From Paenibacillus sp. FSL R7-0345 (GTDB lineage Bacteria > Bacillota > Bacilli > Paenibacillales > Paenibacillaceae), in NCBI RefSeq assembly GCF_038595055.1, contig NZ_CP152002.1:1842501-1906500 (forward strand): a stretch of DNA of 64,000 bases. Reading direction: 5' to 3'. A program made the position numbers and the translations under genes. A model generated the notes under the pieces. The model was not told the DNA's origin. It made no database searches and saw only the letters and a program-made list of their open reading frames with translations. Of the stretch, positions 34,315 through 42,886 are shown one piece after another. Every line of letters begins with the position of its first letter. Within the stretch, counting starts at the first letter, position 1.

Positions 34315-35640
34315 ATGCAGGGGGAGATACCCACGAAGAAAATCGGATTATATTGTGTTATGCTCCTGGTCCTGCTGCTGGGGGCAACTGCCTGTGACGG
34401 GAATCAAGAGGACAACGGGTACAGCGCTGAAAGCAGCGCTGAAAAGATCACGCTTAAAATGATGCATTCCTGGCCGGACAGCAGCAATTCAGCGCAGAAC
34501 AAGATGGTAAAGGATATTATCAGCGAGTTTGAAGCGGCCAATCCGAACATAACCGTTAAGACGGAGGCGCTGGAGACCGAGCAGTACAAAAGCAAGCTCA
34601 CTGTGCTTGCCGCGTCCAATGATCTGCCGGACATCGGATTCACCTGGGCAGCCGGGTCGATGGACCCTTATGTTAAAGGCAACAAATTTGCAGCGCTGGA
34701 CGATCTTTTGCAGACAGAGCTAAGCGGAAAGTTCGTAGCGGGCACGACGGAAGCCTATTCCTTTGACGGGAAAACCTATGCTCTGCCGGTTGAACTAAAC
34801 ATTGTTCCGGTCTACTATAACAAAGAAATTTTTGCGAAATACAGCTTGCGGATTCCCCAGACGCTGGATGAGCTGAAGACGATTATCCGCATTTTGGATT
34901 ATAACGGAGTTACTCCGGTTACCCTCGGCGGCAAGGAAGGCTGGCCGTCCTCCTTCTGGTACATGTATCTGGCTGAACGGATCGGCGGTCCTGAGCTGCT
35001 GGATAAAGCTGTTGCAGATCAGGACTTTACGGACCCTGCTCTCCTTGAAGCCGCCAAAGCTGTGCAGGAGCTGGTTAACCTGGGCGCCTTCGTAAAAGGC
35101 TATAACGGATTATCCAATGATGAAGCCAAAGTCCAGTTTCTGAACGGGAGAGCGGCCATGTTCGTTACAGGGACCTGGGAGCTGCCGGACTATACGACTA
35201 CTGTGGGCATACCGCAGGAATTCAAGGACAACATTGGATACTTCAAGTTTCCGGCCATAGCTGGCGGTAAAGGAAGTGTAGATGACTGGGTCGGCGGACC
35301 GGGCACCGGTTTATTTGTATCCCGCAATTCGGAGCATGCCGCAGAGGCTAAGCGTTTTGTCAGCTTTTTCATTGAAAAATGGGGCGAGCATTCCGTTGTG
35401 GATGCGGGTGTCATCCCCGCTACCAAAGTAGATACGGCGTCCATCAGGTTGCCGTGGCTGTTCATTGATCTGCTGGATGAACTGGGTAAAGCCCGCAAAG
35501 TAACGCTTTATCTGGATACCCAAATGAAGCCGGGCGCATCCGGCATACACATTAACCAGGTCCAGGCGCTGTTCGGTAAAGCGGTAACGCCGGAGGAATT
35601 CATCAGGAAGCAAGATGAGGCGCTCAAAGCAGATAAGTAA
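34315..35640 (+). CDS. CUT1 binding lipoprotein co-operonic with the two-component system
   Basis: A solute-binding lipoprotein of 441 residues from ATG 34315. The signal peptide ends in LLGATAC (lipid cysteine). ATG 34315 has no SD, while AGGGGGAG at 34319-34326 sits 6 nt before the codon ACG 34333, where the protein would start TKKIGLYCVMLLVLLL, the normal form of a lipoprotein signal (MKKI...). The true start may be ACG or a mutated ATG. It is 8 bp after the response regulator and is separated by a terminator from the next importer, so it may serve as the receptor for the kinase. Confidence 0.87.
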   Translation: MQGEIPTKKIGLYCVMLLVLLLGATACDGNQEDNGYSAESSAEKITLKMMHSWPDSSNSAQNKMVKDIISEFEAANPNITVKTEALETEQYKSKLTVLAASNDLPDIGFTWAAGSMDPYVKGNKFAALDDLLQTELSGKFVAGTTEAYSFDGKTYALPVELNIVPVYYNKEIFAKYSLRIPQTLDELKTIIRILDYNGVTPVTLGGKEGWPSSFWYMYLAERIGGPELLDKAVADQDFTDPALLEAAKAVQELVNLGAFVKGYNGLSNDEAKVQFLNGRAAMFVTGTWELPDYTTTVGIPQEFKDNIGYFKFPAIAGGKGSVDDWVGGPGTGLFVSRNSEHAAEAKRFVSFFIEKWGEHSVVDAGVIPATKVDTASIRLPWLFIDLLDELGKARKVTLYLDTQMKPGASGIHINQVQALFGKAVTPEEFIRKQDEALKADK

Positions 35641-35663
35641 CATGAAATGAATAGCAGAGTAAG

Positions 35664-35698
35664 GAGACACCGGGGAATGATCGCTGGTGTCTTTTTTT
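35664..35698 (+). terminator. Terminator after the 34315 binding-protein gene
   Basis: AGACACC pairs with GGTGTCT across a 14-nt loop, followed by TTTTTTT. It isolates the kinase/regulator/binding-protein operon from the following importer operon. Confidence 0.8.
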
Positions 35699-35787
35699 AT
35701 GCCCTTTAAGGCAGCTGAATCCAAAAATAGTGGAAGTTTTGCCAATGACAGGTTCCTTATGGGGAGGCATGATCAGCTATATAATTA

Positions 35788-35801
35788 TGAATGCGGTTAC
35801 A
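35788..35801. promoter_or_regulatory. cre-like site upstream of the 35837 importer
   Basis: TGAATGCGGTTACA; its reverse complement TGTAACCGCATTCA fits TGNAANCGNWNNCW. It is 35 bp before the start codon, close enough to overlap the promoter. Confidence 0.6.
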
Positions 35802-35836
35802 TAAACCGCAGGCTTAAACAAAAGGGGAGGCAAAGT

Positions 35837-37249
35837 ATGAAAAGGTTGAAACGTGTGTTTACAGGGATTTCTGCACTGCTGGTGATGTCAACTGCACTTG
35901 CAGCGTGCGGCGGCAACTCTAATTCTGGCTCAAACTCTTCCGGCTCTGAAGCAAGTCCGGCAGCATCAGCTGCTGCATCCGAGGCTCCGGCCAAAGGAAA
36001 CGGAGAAAAGGTGACGATCAATCTCTGGAGCTTCACCGATGAGATTCCGAACATGACTAAAAAGTACCTGGAGACCCACCCGGACGCCAATGTGGAATTC
36101 AAAACGACGGTGATTGCAACGACCGACGGCGCTTACCAGCCTGCACTTGACCAGGCACTGGCGGCCGGCGGAAAGGATGCACCGGATATTTTCGCGGCTG
36201 AAGCGGCATTCGTCCTCAAATACACGCAAGGTGATGCTTCCAGCTATGCGGCTAACTATGCGGACCTCGGACTTGACGATCAAATGGTCAAGGATGCGGG
36301 CATTGCCCAATACTCGGTTGATATCGGCAGCAAGGACGGCCAGTTGAAGGGTCTCGGCTACCAGGCGACAGGCGGAGCCTTTATCTACCGCCGCTCGATC
36401 GCCAAGGATGTATTTGGAACCGATGATCCGGCTACCATCAAAAATGAAGTCGGACCCGGCTGGGAAAAGTTCTATGAAGCCGCTGCGAAGCTGAAGGCCA
36501 AGGGCTACGGCATCGTTTCCGGTGACGGGGATATCTGGCACGCCATTGAGAACAGCTCAGAAGAAGGCTGGATTGTCGACGGCAAGCTGCATATCGATCC
36601 TAAGCGTGAAGAGTTCCTTGATCTCTCCAAAAAGCTGAAGGACAACGGCTACCACAACGATACAACAGACTGGACAGAAGCCTGGTTCGCGGATATGTCC
36701 GGCGCCGGCGCCCAGCCTATCTTCGGTTTCTTCGGTCCAGCCTGGCTGATCAACTATACAATGAGCCAACAGGTTAAAGACACAAATGGCGACTGGGCCG
36801 TTACCGAATCGCCGACAGGCTTCTTCTGGGGCGGTACCTGGCTGCTTGCCAACCAGGACGTTACCAAGGACGACGCCAAGAAGCAGGCTGCAGCAGACTT
36901 TATCAAATGGGTAACACTCGATACCTCCGAAACGGGCCTGCAATATTACTGGGCTAACGGAACAATGAAAGAGGGCGAGCAGGGTACCAAGGACAGCGTT
37001 GCCTCCTCTGTGGTAATGGCGAAATCCAACGGTGAAGTGCCGCTGCTCGGCGGCCAGAACATGTTCGACGTGTTTGTTCCGGCCAACGCCAACGCTTCGG
37101 GTAAGAACCTGACCCAGTATGATGAAACAATCAACAAGCTGTGGCGCGATCAGGTGCGCGAATATACAGCAGGCAACAAAGACCGCGATAAAGCGATCGA
37201 AACGTTCAAGCAGCAGGTCAAGGACCAGCTTGGCATCGACAGCGAATAA
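35837..37249 (+). CDS. CUT1 ABC solute-binding lipoprotein
   Basis: A 470-residue binding protein with a basic signal peptide (MKRLKRVFTG), lipobox LAAC and a Ser/Ala/Gly-rich linker of about 30 residues that tethers the domain to the membrane. The frame is open to 35687, but that part runs through a terminator T tract; AAGGGGAGG marks ATG 35837. It is followed by an intergenic hairpin and two permeases. The sugar is unknown; the nearby two-component system probably senses it. Confidence 0.92.
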   Translation: MKRLKRVFTGISALLVMSTALAACGGNSNSGSNSSGSEASPAASAAASEAPAKGNGEKVTINLWSFTDEIPNMTKKYLETHPDANVEFKTTVIATTDGAYQPALDQALAAGGKDAPDIFAAEAAFVLKYTQGDASSYAANYADLGLDDQMVKDAGIAQYSVDIGSKDGQLKGLGYQATGGAFIYRRSIAKDVFGTDDPATIKNEVGPGWEKFYEAAAKLKAKGYGIVSGDGDIWHAIENSSEEGWIVDGKLHIDPKREEFLDLSKKLKDNGYHNDTTDWTEAWFADMSGAGAQPIFGFFGPAWLINYTMSQQVKDTNGDWAVTESPTGFFWGGTWLLANQDVTKDDAKKQAAADFIKWVTLDTSETGLQYYWANGTMKEGEQGTKDSVASSVVMAKSNGEVPLLGGQNMFDVFVPANANASGKNLTQYDETINKLWRDQVREYTAGNKDRDKAIETFKQQVKDQLGIDSE

Positions 37250-37260
37250 AAAAAGAAAGT

Positions 37261-37289
37261 GAAGGGGCGGGGAGCTATCCCGTCCCTTC
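37261..37289 (+). promoter_or_regulatory. Intergenic hairpin between binding protein and permease
   Basis: GAAGGGGCGGG pairs with CCCGTCCCTTC (11 bp, one G-U pair) around a 7-nt loop, with no T run after it. Third example of this arrangement in the window. Confidence 0.65.
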
Positions 37290-37312
37290 CTATCCACTAA
37301 AGGGGTGAAATC

Positions 37313-38284
37313 ATGCGCCGCAAAGGTGTGAGCTACGCAAAATTCGGCTACATTTTTACGTTTCCATTTGTCCTGGCCTTTCTGATTTTTTCGTTATATC
37401 CCATTTTATACACCGCAGTAATCGGTTTCACTGATATGCAGGGATTAATACCCAAGCCGATTCATATTCTGGATAATCCTTTTCAAAATTTCAAGGATCT
37501 GCTCTTTGATAATGTCTCATTCAGAAAGTCCCTGATCAATACCGGACTGCTCTGGATCGTCAACTTCATTCCTCAGATCGCACTTGCGCTTCTTCTGACC
37601 GCGTGGTTCACGAACAAGCGCCTCAACATAAAGGGACAGGGGGCCTTCAAGGTTCTGCTGTACATGCCTAATATCATTACCGCAGGTACAATTGCCGTAT
37701 TGTTCAGCACTTTGTTTGCCTATCCGATGGGTCCCGTGAACAGCCTGGTTAAATTGATGGGCTGGTCTGATGCTCCAATTTTCTTCCTGCAGGACAAGAC
37801 AACAGCGCGCGGCATCGTGGCGTTCATCCAGTTCTGGATGTGGTACGGCAACACGATGATTATCCTGGTCGCTGGCGTTATGGGTATTAACCCGGCTCTC
37901 TTCGAATCTGCGGCGATCGACGGTGCGAACGGCTTCCAGACCTTTTTCCGGATTACCCTGCCGAGTCTGCGGACCATTCTGCTGTTCACGCTGATTACAT
38001 CGATGATCGGCGGCTTGACGATGTTCGATATCCCTCAGCTGTTCCTGGCGGGCGGACCGGATGACTCTACGCTTACTACGTCGATGTTCATCTACGGGCA
38101 GGCCTTCAAGGGAAGCTATATGTATAACCGCGCTGCTGCGGCAAGCATGATCATGTTTGTCATTGCAGCTGTACTGTCCAGTCTGGTGTTCTATTTAATG
38201 CGCGACCGCGACGCCGAGAAATTGAAAAAAGCAGAGAAAACTTATAGAAAAGCTGCTAAAGCATCAGCTGCGAGGGAGGTGTAG
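37313..38284 (+). CDS. Sugar ABC permease, MalF type
   Basis: A 323-residue permease with six membrane segments, EAA loop LFESAAIDGANGFQTFF and a charged Lys/Ala-rich tail (EKLKKAEKTYRKAAKA) longer than usual. ATG 37313 after AAGGGGTG. Partner of the next gene. Confidence 0.91.
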   Translation: MRRKGVSYAKFGYIFTFPFVLAFLIFSLYPILYTAVIGFTDMQGLIPKPIHILDNPFQNFKDLLFDNVSFRKSLINTGLLWIVNFIPQIALALLLTAWFTNKRLNIKGQGAFKVLLYMPNIITAGTIAVLFSTLFAYPMGPVNSLVKLMGWSDAPIFFLQDKTTARGIVAFIQFWMWYGNTMIILVAGVMGINPALFESAAIDGANGFQTFFRITLPSLRTILLFTLITSMIGGLTMFDIPQLFLAGGPDDSTLTTSMFIYGQAFKGSYMYNRAAAASMIMFVIAAVLSSLVFYLMRDRDAEKLKKAEKTYRKAAKASAAREV

Positions 38285-38287
38285 AAC

Positions 38288-39142
38288 ATGAATCCGAGTC
38301 CTAAAGGTGAAACCGTTACCCGTAGAATCAACAAAACGATTATTTATATCGTCTGCATCTTTTTGGCGGTGCTCAGTATCCTCCCGTTCTGGATCATGTT
38401 CGTGAATGCTACCCGCTCTACAGCGGAAATTCAGAGCGGGCTCTCGCTGCTTCCTTCGTCTCACTTGATGAGCAATCTGAGAGTGCTGCTGGATAAAAGC
38501 TTTGACCCCATACAGGGCTTTATGAACTCGTTCATTATTTCCAGCTCAGCCACCATCCTGACCGTGTACTTTTCCTCATTGTCAGCCTATGGACTGGTAA
38601 CGTATGACTGGAAGCTGCGCAAGCCGTTCTTTACCTTTATCTTGTGTGTAATGATGATTCCTTCCCAGGCCAGTGCGATCGGGTTCTATCAGTTTATGTA
38701 TAAAATCCACTGGACCAACAGCTTCCTGCCGCTGATCTTGCCCGCGATTGCCGCACCTGCTGTGGTGTTCTTCATGCGCCAATATCTGCTCGCAACGCTG
38801 TCTCTGGAGATTGTGGAGGCTGCGCGTGTCGACGGGTCGGGTGAATTCAAAACCTTTAACCGGATCATCCTGCCACTGATGATGCCGGCAGTAGCAACAC
38901 AGGCGATCTTTGCCTTTGTGGCCAACTGGAACAACCTGTTCATGCCGCTGATTCTGTTGACACAGAAAGAAAAGTATACGATGCCGGTTATGGTGAGCCT
39001 GCTGCGCGGCGATATATATAAAATGGAATTTGGCTCGATCTATATGGGCCTGGCGCTGACAGCCCTGCCGCTGTTTGTGGTGTATTTCCTGTTATCGAGG
39101 TATATCATTGCTGGCGTAGCGCTGGGTGGCGTGAAGGAATAA
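38288..39142 (+). CDS. Sugar ABC permease, MalG type
   Basis: A 284-residue permease starting 3 bp after the previous stop, with GAGGGAGGTG as SD inside that gene. The EAA loop reads IVEAARVDGSGEFKTF then IILPLMMP; the C-terminus AGVALGGVKE is typical. It completes a three-gene importer that lacks an ATPase gene. Confidence 0.91.
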   Translation: MNPSPKGETVTRRINKTIIYIVCIFLAVLSILPFWIMFVNATRSTAEIQSGLSLLPSSHLMSNLRVLLDKSFDPIQGFMNSFIISSSATILTVYFSSLSAYGLVTYDWKLRKPFFTFILCVMMIPSQASAIGFYQFMYKIHWTNSFLPLILPAIAAPAVVFFMRQYLLATLSLEIVEAARVDGSGEFKTFNRIILPLMMPAVATQAIFAFVANWNNLFMPLILLTQKEKYTMPVMVSLLRGDIYKMEFGSIYMGLALTALPLFVVYFLLSRYIIAGVALGGVKE

Positions 39143-39232
39143 CCCGAAGAAGCTCCGTATCCGATTTAATGAGCCTTATTAGGGAAAAGAGAAGACGGAA
39201 GAGTCCGGCTTTACTATCATTTTGTGCTTTCG

Positions 39233-39267
39233 AGCCCTGTTAGAGATCACTCAACAGGGTTTTTTTG
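39233..39267 (+). terminator. Terminator of the 35837-39142 importer operon
   Basis: AGCCCTGTT pairs with AACAGGGTT across an 11-nt loop, followed by TTTTTTT. It lies directly before the 186-bp repeat element. Confidence 0.82.
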
Positions 39268-39280
39268 GTGCCCATAGAGG

Positions 39281-39466
39281 TTAAGTGGATTTTTGCTACT
39301 TAATTTTGGCTTTTTTTGAATTTTGCAATCATCAGGTGGAAAAACGTCACTTAGTTCAGGCTATAACCCCGTTTAGGAACGAAAACGTCCGATCTAAGTA
39401 GCATTTTTCCAACTAATATCTCCTCACGGCAGTTAGCAGAGAAAATAGATGGCGATTTTCCACTTC
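39281..39466. repeat. 186-bp four-motif palindromic element, copy 1
   Basis: Contains four versions of a motif of about 20 bp in the order forward, forward, reverse, reverse: AAGTGGATTTTTGCTACTTA (39283), AGGTGGAAAAACGTCACTTA (39334), and the complements of AGTTGGAAAAATGCTACTTA and AAGTGGAAAATCGCCATCTA. Each motif is itself an imperfect inverted repeat (TAAGTG...CACTTA). A second copy with the same order and the same length lies at 54985-55170. It sits between convergent genes and encodes nothing recognisable. Confidence 0.8.
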
Positions 39467-39486
39467 GTTGCTGCTCCCGCAACCCC

Positions 39487-40317
39487 TCACCGGTTCTGCT
39501 TCCTGTACTGCAGCGGCGAGCGTTTGGCGATTGCCTTAAACACGCGGCCGAAGTGGGCGATGCTGTCAAAGCCGGTGTCCTCGGCGATCCGCGTAACGGA
39601 GTCGCTGCTCTCCCTCAGCCGCCGCTGGGCCTCCTGGACACGGATCGTGTTCAGGTACTCAATAATCGTGAAGCCGGTCGTCTGCTTGAACAGGCGGCAC
39701 AGGTACGGGACACTGAGGTAGAACCGTTCCGACAGCTCCTCAAGCGTAACGGCACCAGTGTAGCGGGCCTGCAGATACTCGATAATCTCATACACCTTGC
39801 GCTGTTTCTCGTCATTGGCCGGGGCGATTGCGGCCTGAGCGCTTTCGCGGATACGGTTCATTTCAATCAGGAACTGGATCAGCAGCGTCTGCAGGTAGAG
39901 GCTCTGGTGGCCCCGCGGCTCCTGCTGCTCCTTCAGCATCGCAAACAGCAGGTTCTCAATGGTGCCCTGTTCATGCGCATCCGGCCGCAGCAGCAGGCAC
40001 TGCTCGCTGAAGAAGGGGAGCTCCAGCCCTTTGCCGCCAAGCATCTCCTGGAGAAATTCCCGGCGGAAATTGATCAGAATGCGTTCATGGCGTACCGTGC
40101 CCTTGGCCATCGTCCGGTGCAGCTCATTGCGGTTGATGAAGATCAGATCGCCCTTGCGCAGGGAATAGACCAGATTATTAATGTAGTAGCTGCGCTCCCC
40201 GGCAAGCAGATAATACATTTCATAGGTTTCATGAAAATGGTCGGTGTCCATGCTGAAGGCGCCGGCCCTTTTCACCTGCTCCACACAAAACAAAAATTCC
40301 TGCTTTTCCTCCTGCAT
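39487..40317 (-). CDS. AraC-family regulator with cupin domain
   Basis: About 276 residues: a cupin-type sensor (MDTDHFHETYEMYYLLAGE near 20-38) and an AraC double helix-turn-helix at about 180-275 (LEELSERFYLSVPYLCRLF and VTRIAEDTGFDSIAHFGRVF). TAGGAG lies across the GTG at 40326 and is 9 nt from ATG 40317, so the second is preferred. Divergent from the oxidoreductase gene, its likely target. The repeat element copy 1 lies immediately downstream. Confidence 0.9.
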   Translation of the reverse strand: MQEEKQEFLFCVEQVKRAGAFSMDTDHFHETYEMYYLLAGERSYYINNLVYSLRKGDLIFINRNELHRTMAKGTVRHERILINFRREFLQEMLGGKGLELPFFSEQCLLLRPDAHEQGTIENLLFAMLKEQQEPRGHQSLYLQTLLIQFLIEMNRIRESAQAAIAPANDEKQRKVYEIIEYLQARYTGAVTLEELSERFYLSVPYLCRLFKQTTGFTIIEYLNTIRVQEAQRRLRESSDSVTRIAEDTGFDSIAHFGRVFKAIAKRSPLQYRKQNR

Positions 40318-40401
40318 ATTGCCCACTCCTAAGTTAAGGATAATATATGCATAAAATAGCTTATTTTCAGCAAAAACCGTTTAGAAATGAATGTATTTTA
40401 T

Positions 40402-40416
40402 ACTATACAATATACG
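40402..40416. promoter_or_regulatory. 15-bp block shared with the second MarR promoter
   Basis: ACTATACAATATACG occurs here and, identically, at 42862-42876 just before the second marR gene. On the reverse strand it contains TTGTATA, the half-site of the MarR palindrome at 42339-42353. It may be a shared operator or promoter core. Confidence 0.45.
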
Positions 40417-40417
40417 T

Positions 40418-40431
40418 AGTAAACGCATTCA
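40418..40431. promoter_or_regulatory. cre-like site upstream of the oxidoreductase
   Basis: AGTAAACGCATTCA fits the cre core except for its first base and shares the window's local form GTAANCGNATWCA. It is 25 bp before the GTG start. Confidence 0.45.
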
Positions 40432-40456
40432 AAACAATAGCGATGGAGTGATAACA

Positions 40457-41743
40457 GTGGGAAGCAAGAAATATGCTTTTGTGGGCACGGGCGGCCGGGC
40501 CGAATTCTTTTACGGGGAGATTACAACGAATTACCGGGAGACCGCGGAGATCGTGGGCCTGTGTGATGTTAACGGGGCGAGAATGGCTTACGTAAATACA
40601 CTGCTGACCGACAAATACAATTACCATGCTGTTCCAACGTATAAGGCGCACGAATTCGATAAGATGATCGAAGAGACGAAGCCGGATACCGTAATCGTTA
40701 CCAGTGTGGACCGTACACACCACCGTTATATTGTCCGGGCTATGGAGCTGGGCTGTGATGTCATATCCGAGAAGCCGATGACTACGGATGTGGAAAAATG
40801 CAAGGAGATTCTGGATGCAATCGAACGTACCGGCAAAAAGCTGCGTGTAACCTTTAACTACCGCTATGCGCCGCACAACACCAAAATCCGCGAGCTGCTG
40901 ATGGACGGGACGATCGGCGAGGTGCTGTCCGTCAACTTTGAATGGCTGCTCAACACACAGCACGGGGCAGATTATTTCCGCAGATGGCACCGCGATAAGC
41001 GGAACAGCGGAGGGCTGCTGGTCCACAAATCCACGCATCATTTTGACCTGATGAATTTCTGGCTCGGCTCCCGGCCGGATACAGTATTTGCAATGGGCGA
41101 TCTGCGTTTCTACGGGCGGGAGAATGCCGAGAAGCGCGGGGTTACCGAGTTCTATCAGCGGGTGCACGGAAGCAAGGCAGCCGAGAACGACCCGTTTGCT
41201 CTGCATCTCAAGGACAATGAGCAGCTGAAAAAGATGTATCTGGATACCGAGCATGAGGACGGGTACTTGCGCGACCAGAGCGTTTTTGGCGATAATATCA
41301 GCATTGAAGATACTATGGGCGTTATGGTCAAATACAAGAATAAGACGATCATGAACTACTCTCTGAATGCCTACCTGCCGTGGGAAGGCTTCAATATTGT
41401 ATTTAACGGCACCAAGGGCCGGATGGAGGTCAAGGTTGTCGAGCAGTCCTACGTCAATGCCGGAGGCGGCAAGGATCAGGAGGGTGCGGTAAAAGATAAG
41501 CGAATAACCATCTTCCCGCAGTTTGCTGCCCCGTATGAGGTTGAGATTGAGGAAGGTGTCGGCGGACACGGCGGCGGTGATCCGGTGATGCTGCGCGATA
41601 TTTTCGAGCGTCCGGCGGATGACCGGTTCAGCCGGGCTGCCTCGCACATTGACGGAGCCCAGTCGATTCTGACCGGGATTGCCGCCAACCAGTCGATCGC
41701 CACCGGCCTGCCGGTGAAGGTGGATCAGCTGCTCAAGCTGTAA
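40457..41743 (+). CDS. Gfo/Idh/MocA-family oxidoreductase
   Basis: A 428-residue NAD(P)-dependent sugar or inositol-type dehydrogenase. The Rossmann motif is VGTGGRA at about 8-14, and the catalytic lysine is in the EKPMTT motif near residue 107; HHFDLMNFWLG is typical of the C-terminal domain. The frame is open to 40391, but GGAGTG at 40443-40448 selects GTG 40457 (MGSKKYAFVGTGG). Divergent from an AraC regulator, with a cre-like site between them. The substrate is unknown; the enzyme is cytosolic. Confidence 0.92.
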   Translation: MGSKKYAFVGTGGRAEFFYGEITTNYRETAEIVGLCDVNGARMAYVNTLLTDKYNYHAVPTYKAHEFDKMIEETKPDTVIVTSVDRTHHRYIVRAMELGCDVISEKPMTTDVEKCKEILDAIERTGKKLRVTFNYRYAPHNTKIRELLMDGTIGEVLSVNFEWLLNTQHGADYFRRWHRDKRNSGGLLVHKSTHHFDLMNFWLGSRPDTVFAMGDLRFYGRENAEKRGVTEFYQRVHGSKAAENDPFALHLKDNEQLKKMYLDTEHEDGYLRDQSVFGDNISIEDTMGVMVKYKNKTIMNYSLNAYLPWEGFNIVFNGTKGRMEVKVVEQSYVNAGGGKDQEGAVKDKRITIFPQFAAPYEVEIEEGVGGHGGGDPVMLRDIFERPADDRFSRAASHIDGAQSILTGIAANQSIATGLPVKVDQLLKL

Positions 41744-41770
41744 ATTACGTTGTTAAAAGAATAACAAGCC

Positions 41771-41803
41771 TGAGGCCGTCCTGACAGCGGGGCGGTCTTT
41801 TTG
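41771..41803 (+). terminator. Terminator of the oxidoreductase gene
   Basis: GAGGCCGTCC can pair with GGGGCGGTCTT around TGACAGC (with wobble pairs), followed by TTTTT. Confidence 0.6.
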
Positions 41804-41818
41804 TGCTGCCGCCTGCTG

Positions 41819-42274
41819 CTATAACAAGGATTTAAAAGAATGGCGGATGACATCCCCGCGGCTGATAATGCCGACCAGCACACGGTTGCGTTCAACCGGA
41901 ACCTTTTTTATCTGTTTTTTGCCGAGGACCGCAGCGATCCGTTCAATATCTTCGTCCCAGGGAACCGTAGTAACTTTCTTTTTGGCGATGGACATAACGT
42001 TCAAATTCAGCAGCCGCCGGGTCCGTTCTTCGAATTCATCCTCGTCGCCTTTAATCACATTGACCTGGAAAAAAGAGTCGACAATCAGATCATCATGCTT
42101 GCCGATATACCGCATAATGTCCCCGTCGCTGATGTAGGCGACAATTTCGTTGCGGTCGTTGATGACCGGCATACCGCTGATCCGGTGCTCGATGCATTTT
42201 TCGATAAAGGTCCGCACGGTATCATATTCCTTCACCTTGTACACCTGTCTGATCATGATTTCATGAGCTTTCAT
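41819..42274 (-). CDS. CBS-domain pair protein
   Basis: A 151-residue protein of two CBS domains (about 1-58 and 82-148), with the second ending in IISRGDVIRHSF. Such stand-alone pairs bind adenosyl ligands and act as energy sensors; the partner is unknown. It starts at ATG 42274 on the minus strand and is divergent from the first marR gene, sharing the 42318-42353 operator region. Confidence 0.9.
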   Translation of the reverse strand: MKAHEIMIRQVYKVKEYDTVRTFIEKCIEHRISGMPVINDRNEIVAYISDGDIMRYIGKHDDLIVDSFFQVNVIKGDEDEFEERTRRLLNLNVMSIAKKKVTTVPWDEDIERIAAVLGKKQIKKVPVERNRVLVGIISRGDVIRHSFKSLL

Positions 42275-42317
42275 TGGCTTCCCCCAACTGTGAATGGACT
42301 AGCTTTTATCTAAATAA

Positions 42318-42353
42318 CTTGTATAATGAAACTATATACTTGTATTATACAAG
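42318..42353. promoter_or_regulatory. MarR-type operator region
   Basis: CTTGTATTATACAAG at 42339-42353 is a perfect inverted repeat (7+1+7). A second half, CTTGTATAAT, lies at 42318-42327, 21 bp away and thus on the same DNA face. The region lies between the CBS gene and the first marR gene and probably controls both. Confidence 0.7.
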
Positions 42354-42418
42354 CCGGAAGGTTGAAGTCAATAAATATCTGACATGCAAAAACGTGGAAA
42401 GAGAGGCTGCCGCACAAT

Positions 42419-42850
42419 ATGGAACGAAGCCCGCTAGAAGCAATTGAACTGGAGATGACCATTCTCAGCCGCCGGCTGACCTCTATCAGCACCTACAAAA
42501 AGTACGGCATTCTCGATCACTCGGCCTATTTGCTGCTCCACCAGATTGCTTCGCACGGCTCCGCCGGTGTGAAGGCGCTGGCGGATGAGTTCCACCTGGA
42601 CATTTCAACAATCAGCCGTCAGGCGTCGGCCCTGGAGCAAAAAGGCTATGTATTCCGGGTTCCCGATCCGCAGGACGGCAGAGCGTACACGCTGCAGATG
42701 ACAGAGCTGGGAGCTGAAACGCTGAAGAGTGATACGGAGGTCCGGCGGGATAAATTCGCGCAGCTGCTGCAGGATTTTAGTGAGGCGGAGCGTGAGCAGC
42801 TGGGGCAGCTGCTGCAGAAGCTGAATGATGCTGTTTTTCGGGCCATGTAA
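42419..42850 (+). CDS. MarR-family regulator 1
   Basis: A 143-residue winged-helix repressor: GVKALADEFHLDISTISRQASALEQKGYV (about 45-73) is the DNA-binding core, and DPQDGRAYTLQMTELG forms the wing. The SD is weak (AAGAGAGG, 11 nt). A strong palindromic operator lies upstream, so autoregulation is likely. Paired with a second MarR gene 36 bp downstream. Confidence 0.9.
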   Translation: MERSPLEAIELEMTILSRRLTSISTYKKYGILDHSAYLLLHQIASHGSAGVKALADEFHLDISTISRQASALEQKGYVFRVPDPQDGRAYTLQMTELGAETLKSDTEVRRDKFAQLLQDFSEAEREQLGQLLQKLNDAVFRAM

Positions 42851-42861
42851 CATCCAGACTG

Positions 42862-42876
42862 ACTATACAATATACG
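42862..42876. promoter_or_regulatory. 15-bp block before the second marR gene
   Basis: ACTATACAATATACG, identical to 40402-40416. It lies between the two marR genes, 10 bp before the second start, with its last base at the edge of the SD. Confidence 0.45.
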
Positions 42877-42886
42877 GAGGTATCCT

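Noticed and set aside
39281..39466. Riboswitch or T-box leader
   Set aside because: The element follows a terminator between convergent genes and recurs elsewhere as a repeat, so it is not a leader of a specific gene.
40403..41647. A 414-codon minus-strand frame opposite the oxidoreductase gene
   Set aside because: The plus strand encodes a clear Gfo/Idh/MocA protein with an SD; the antisense frame has no recognisable motif.
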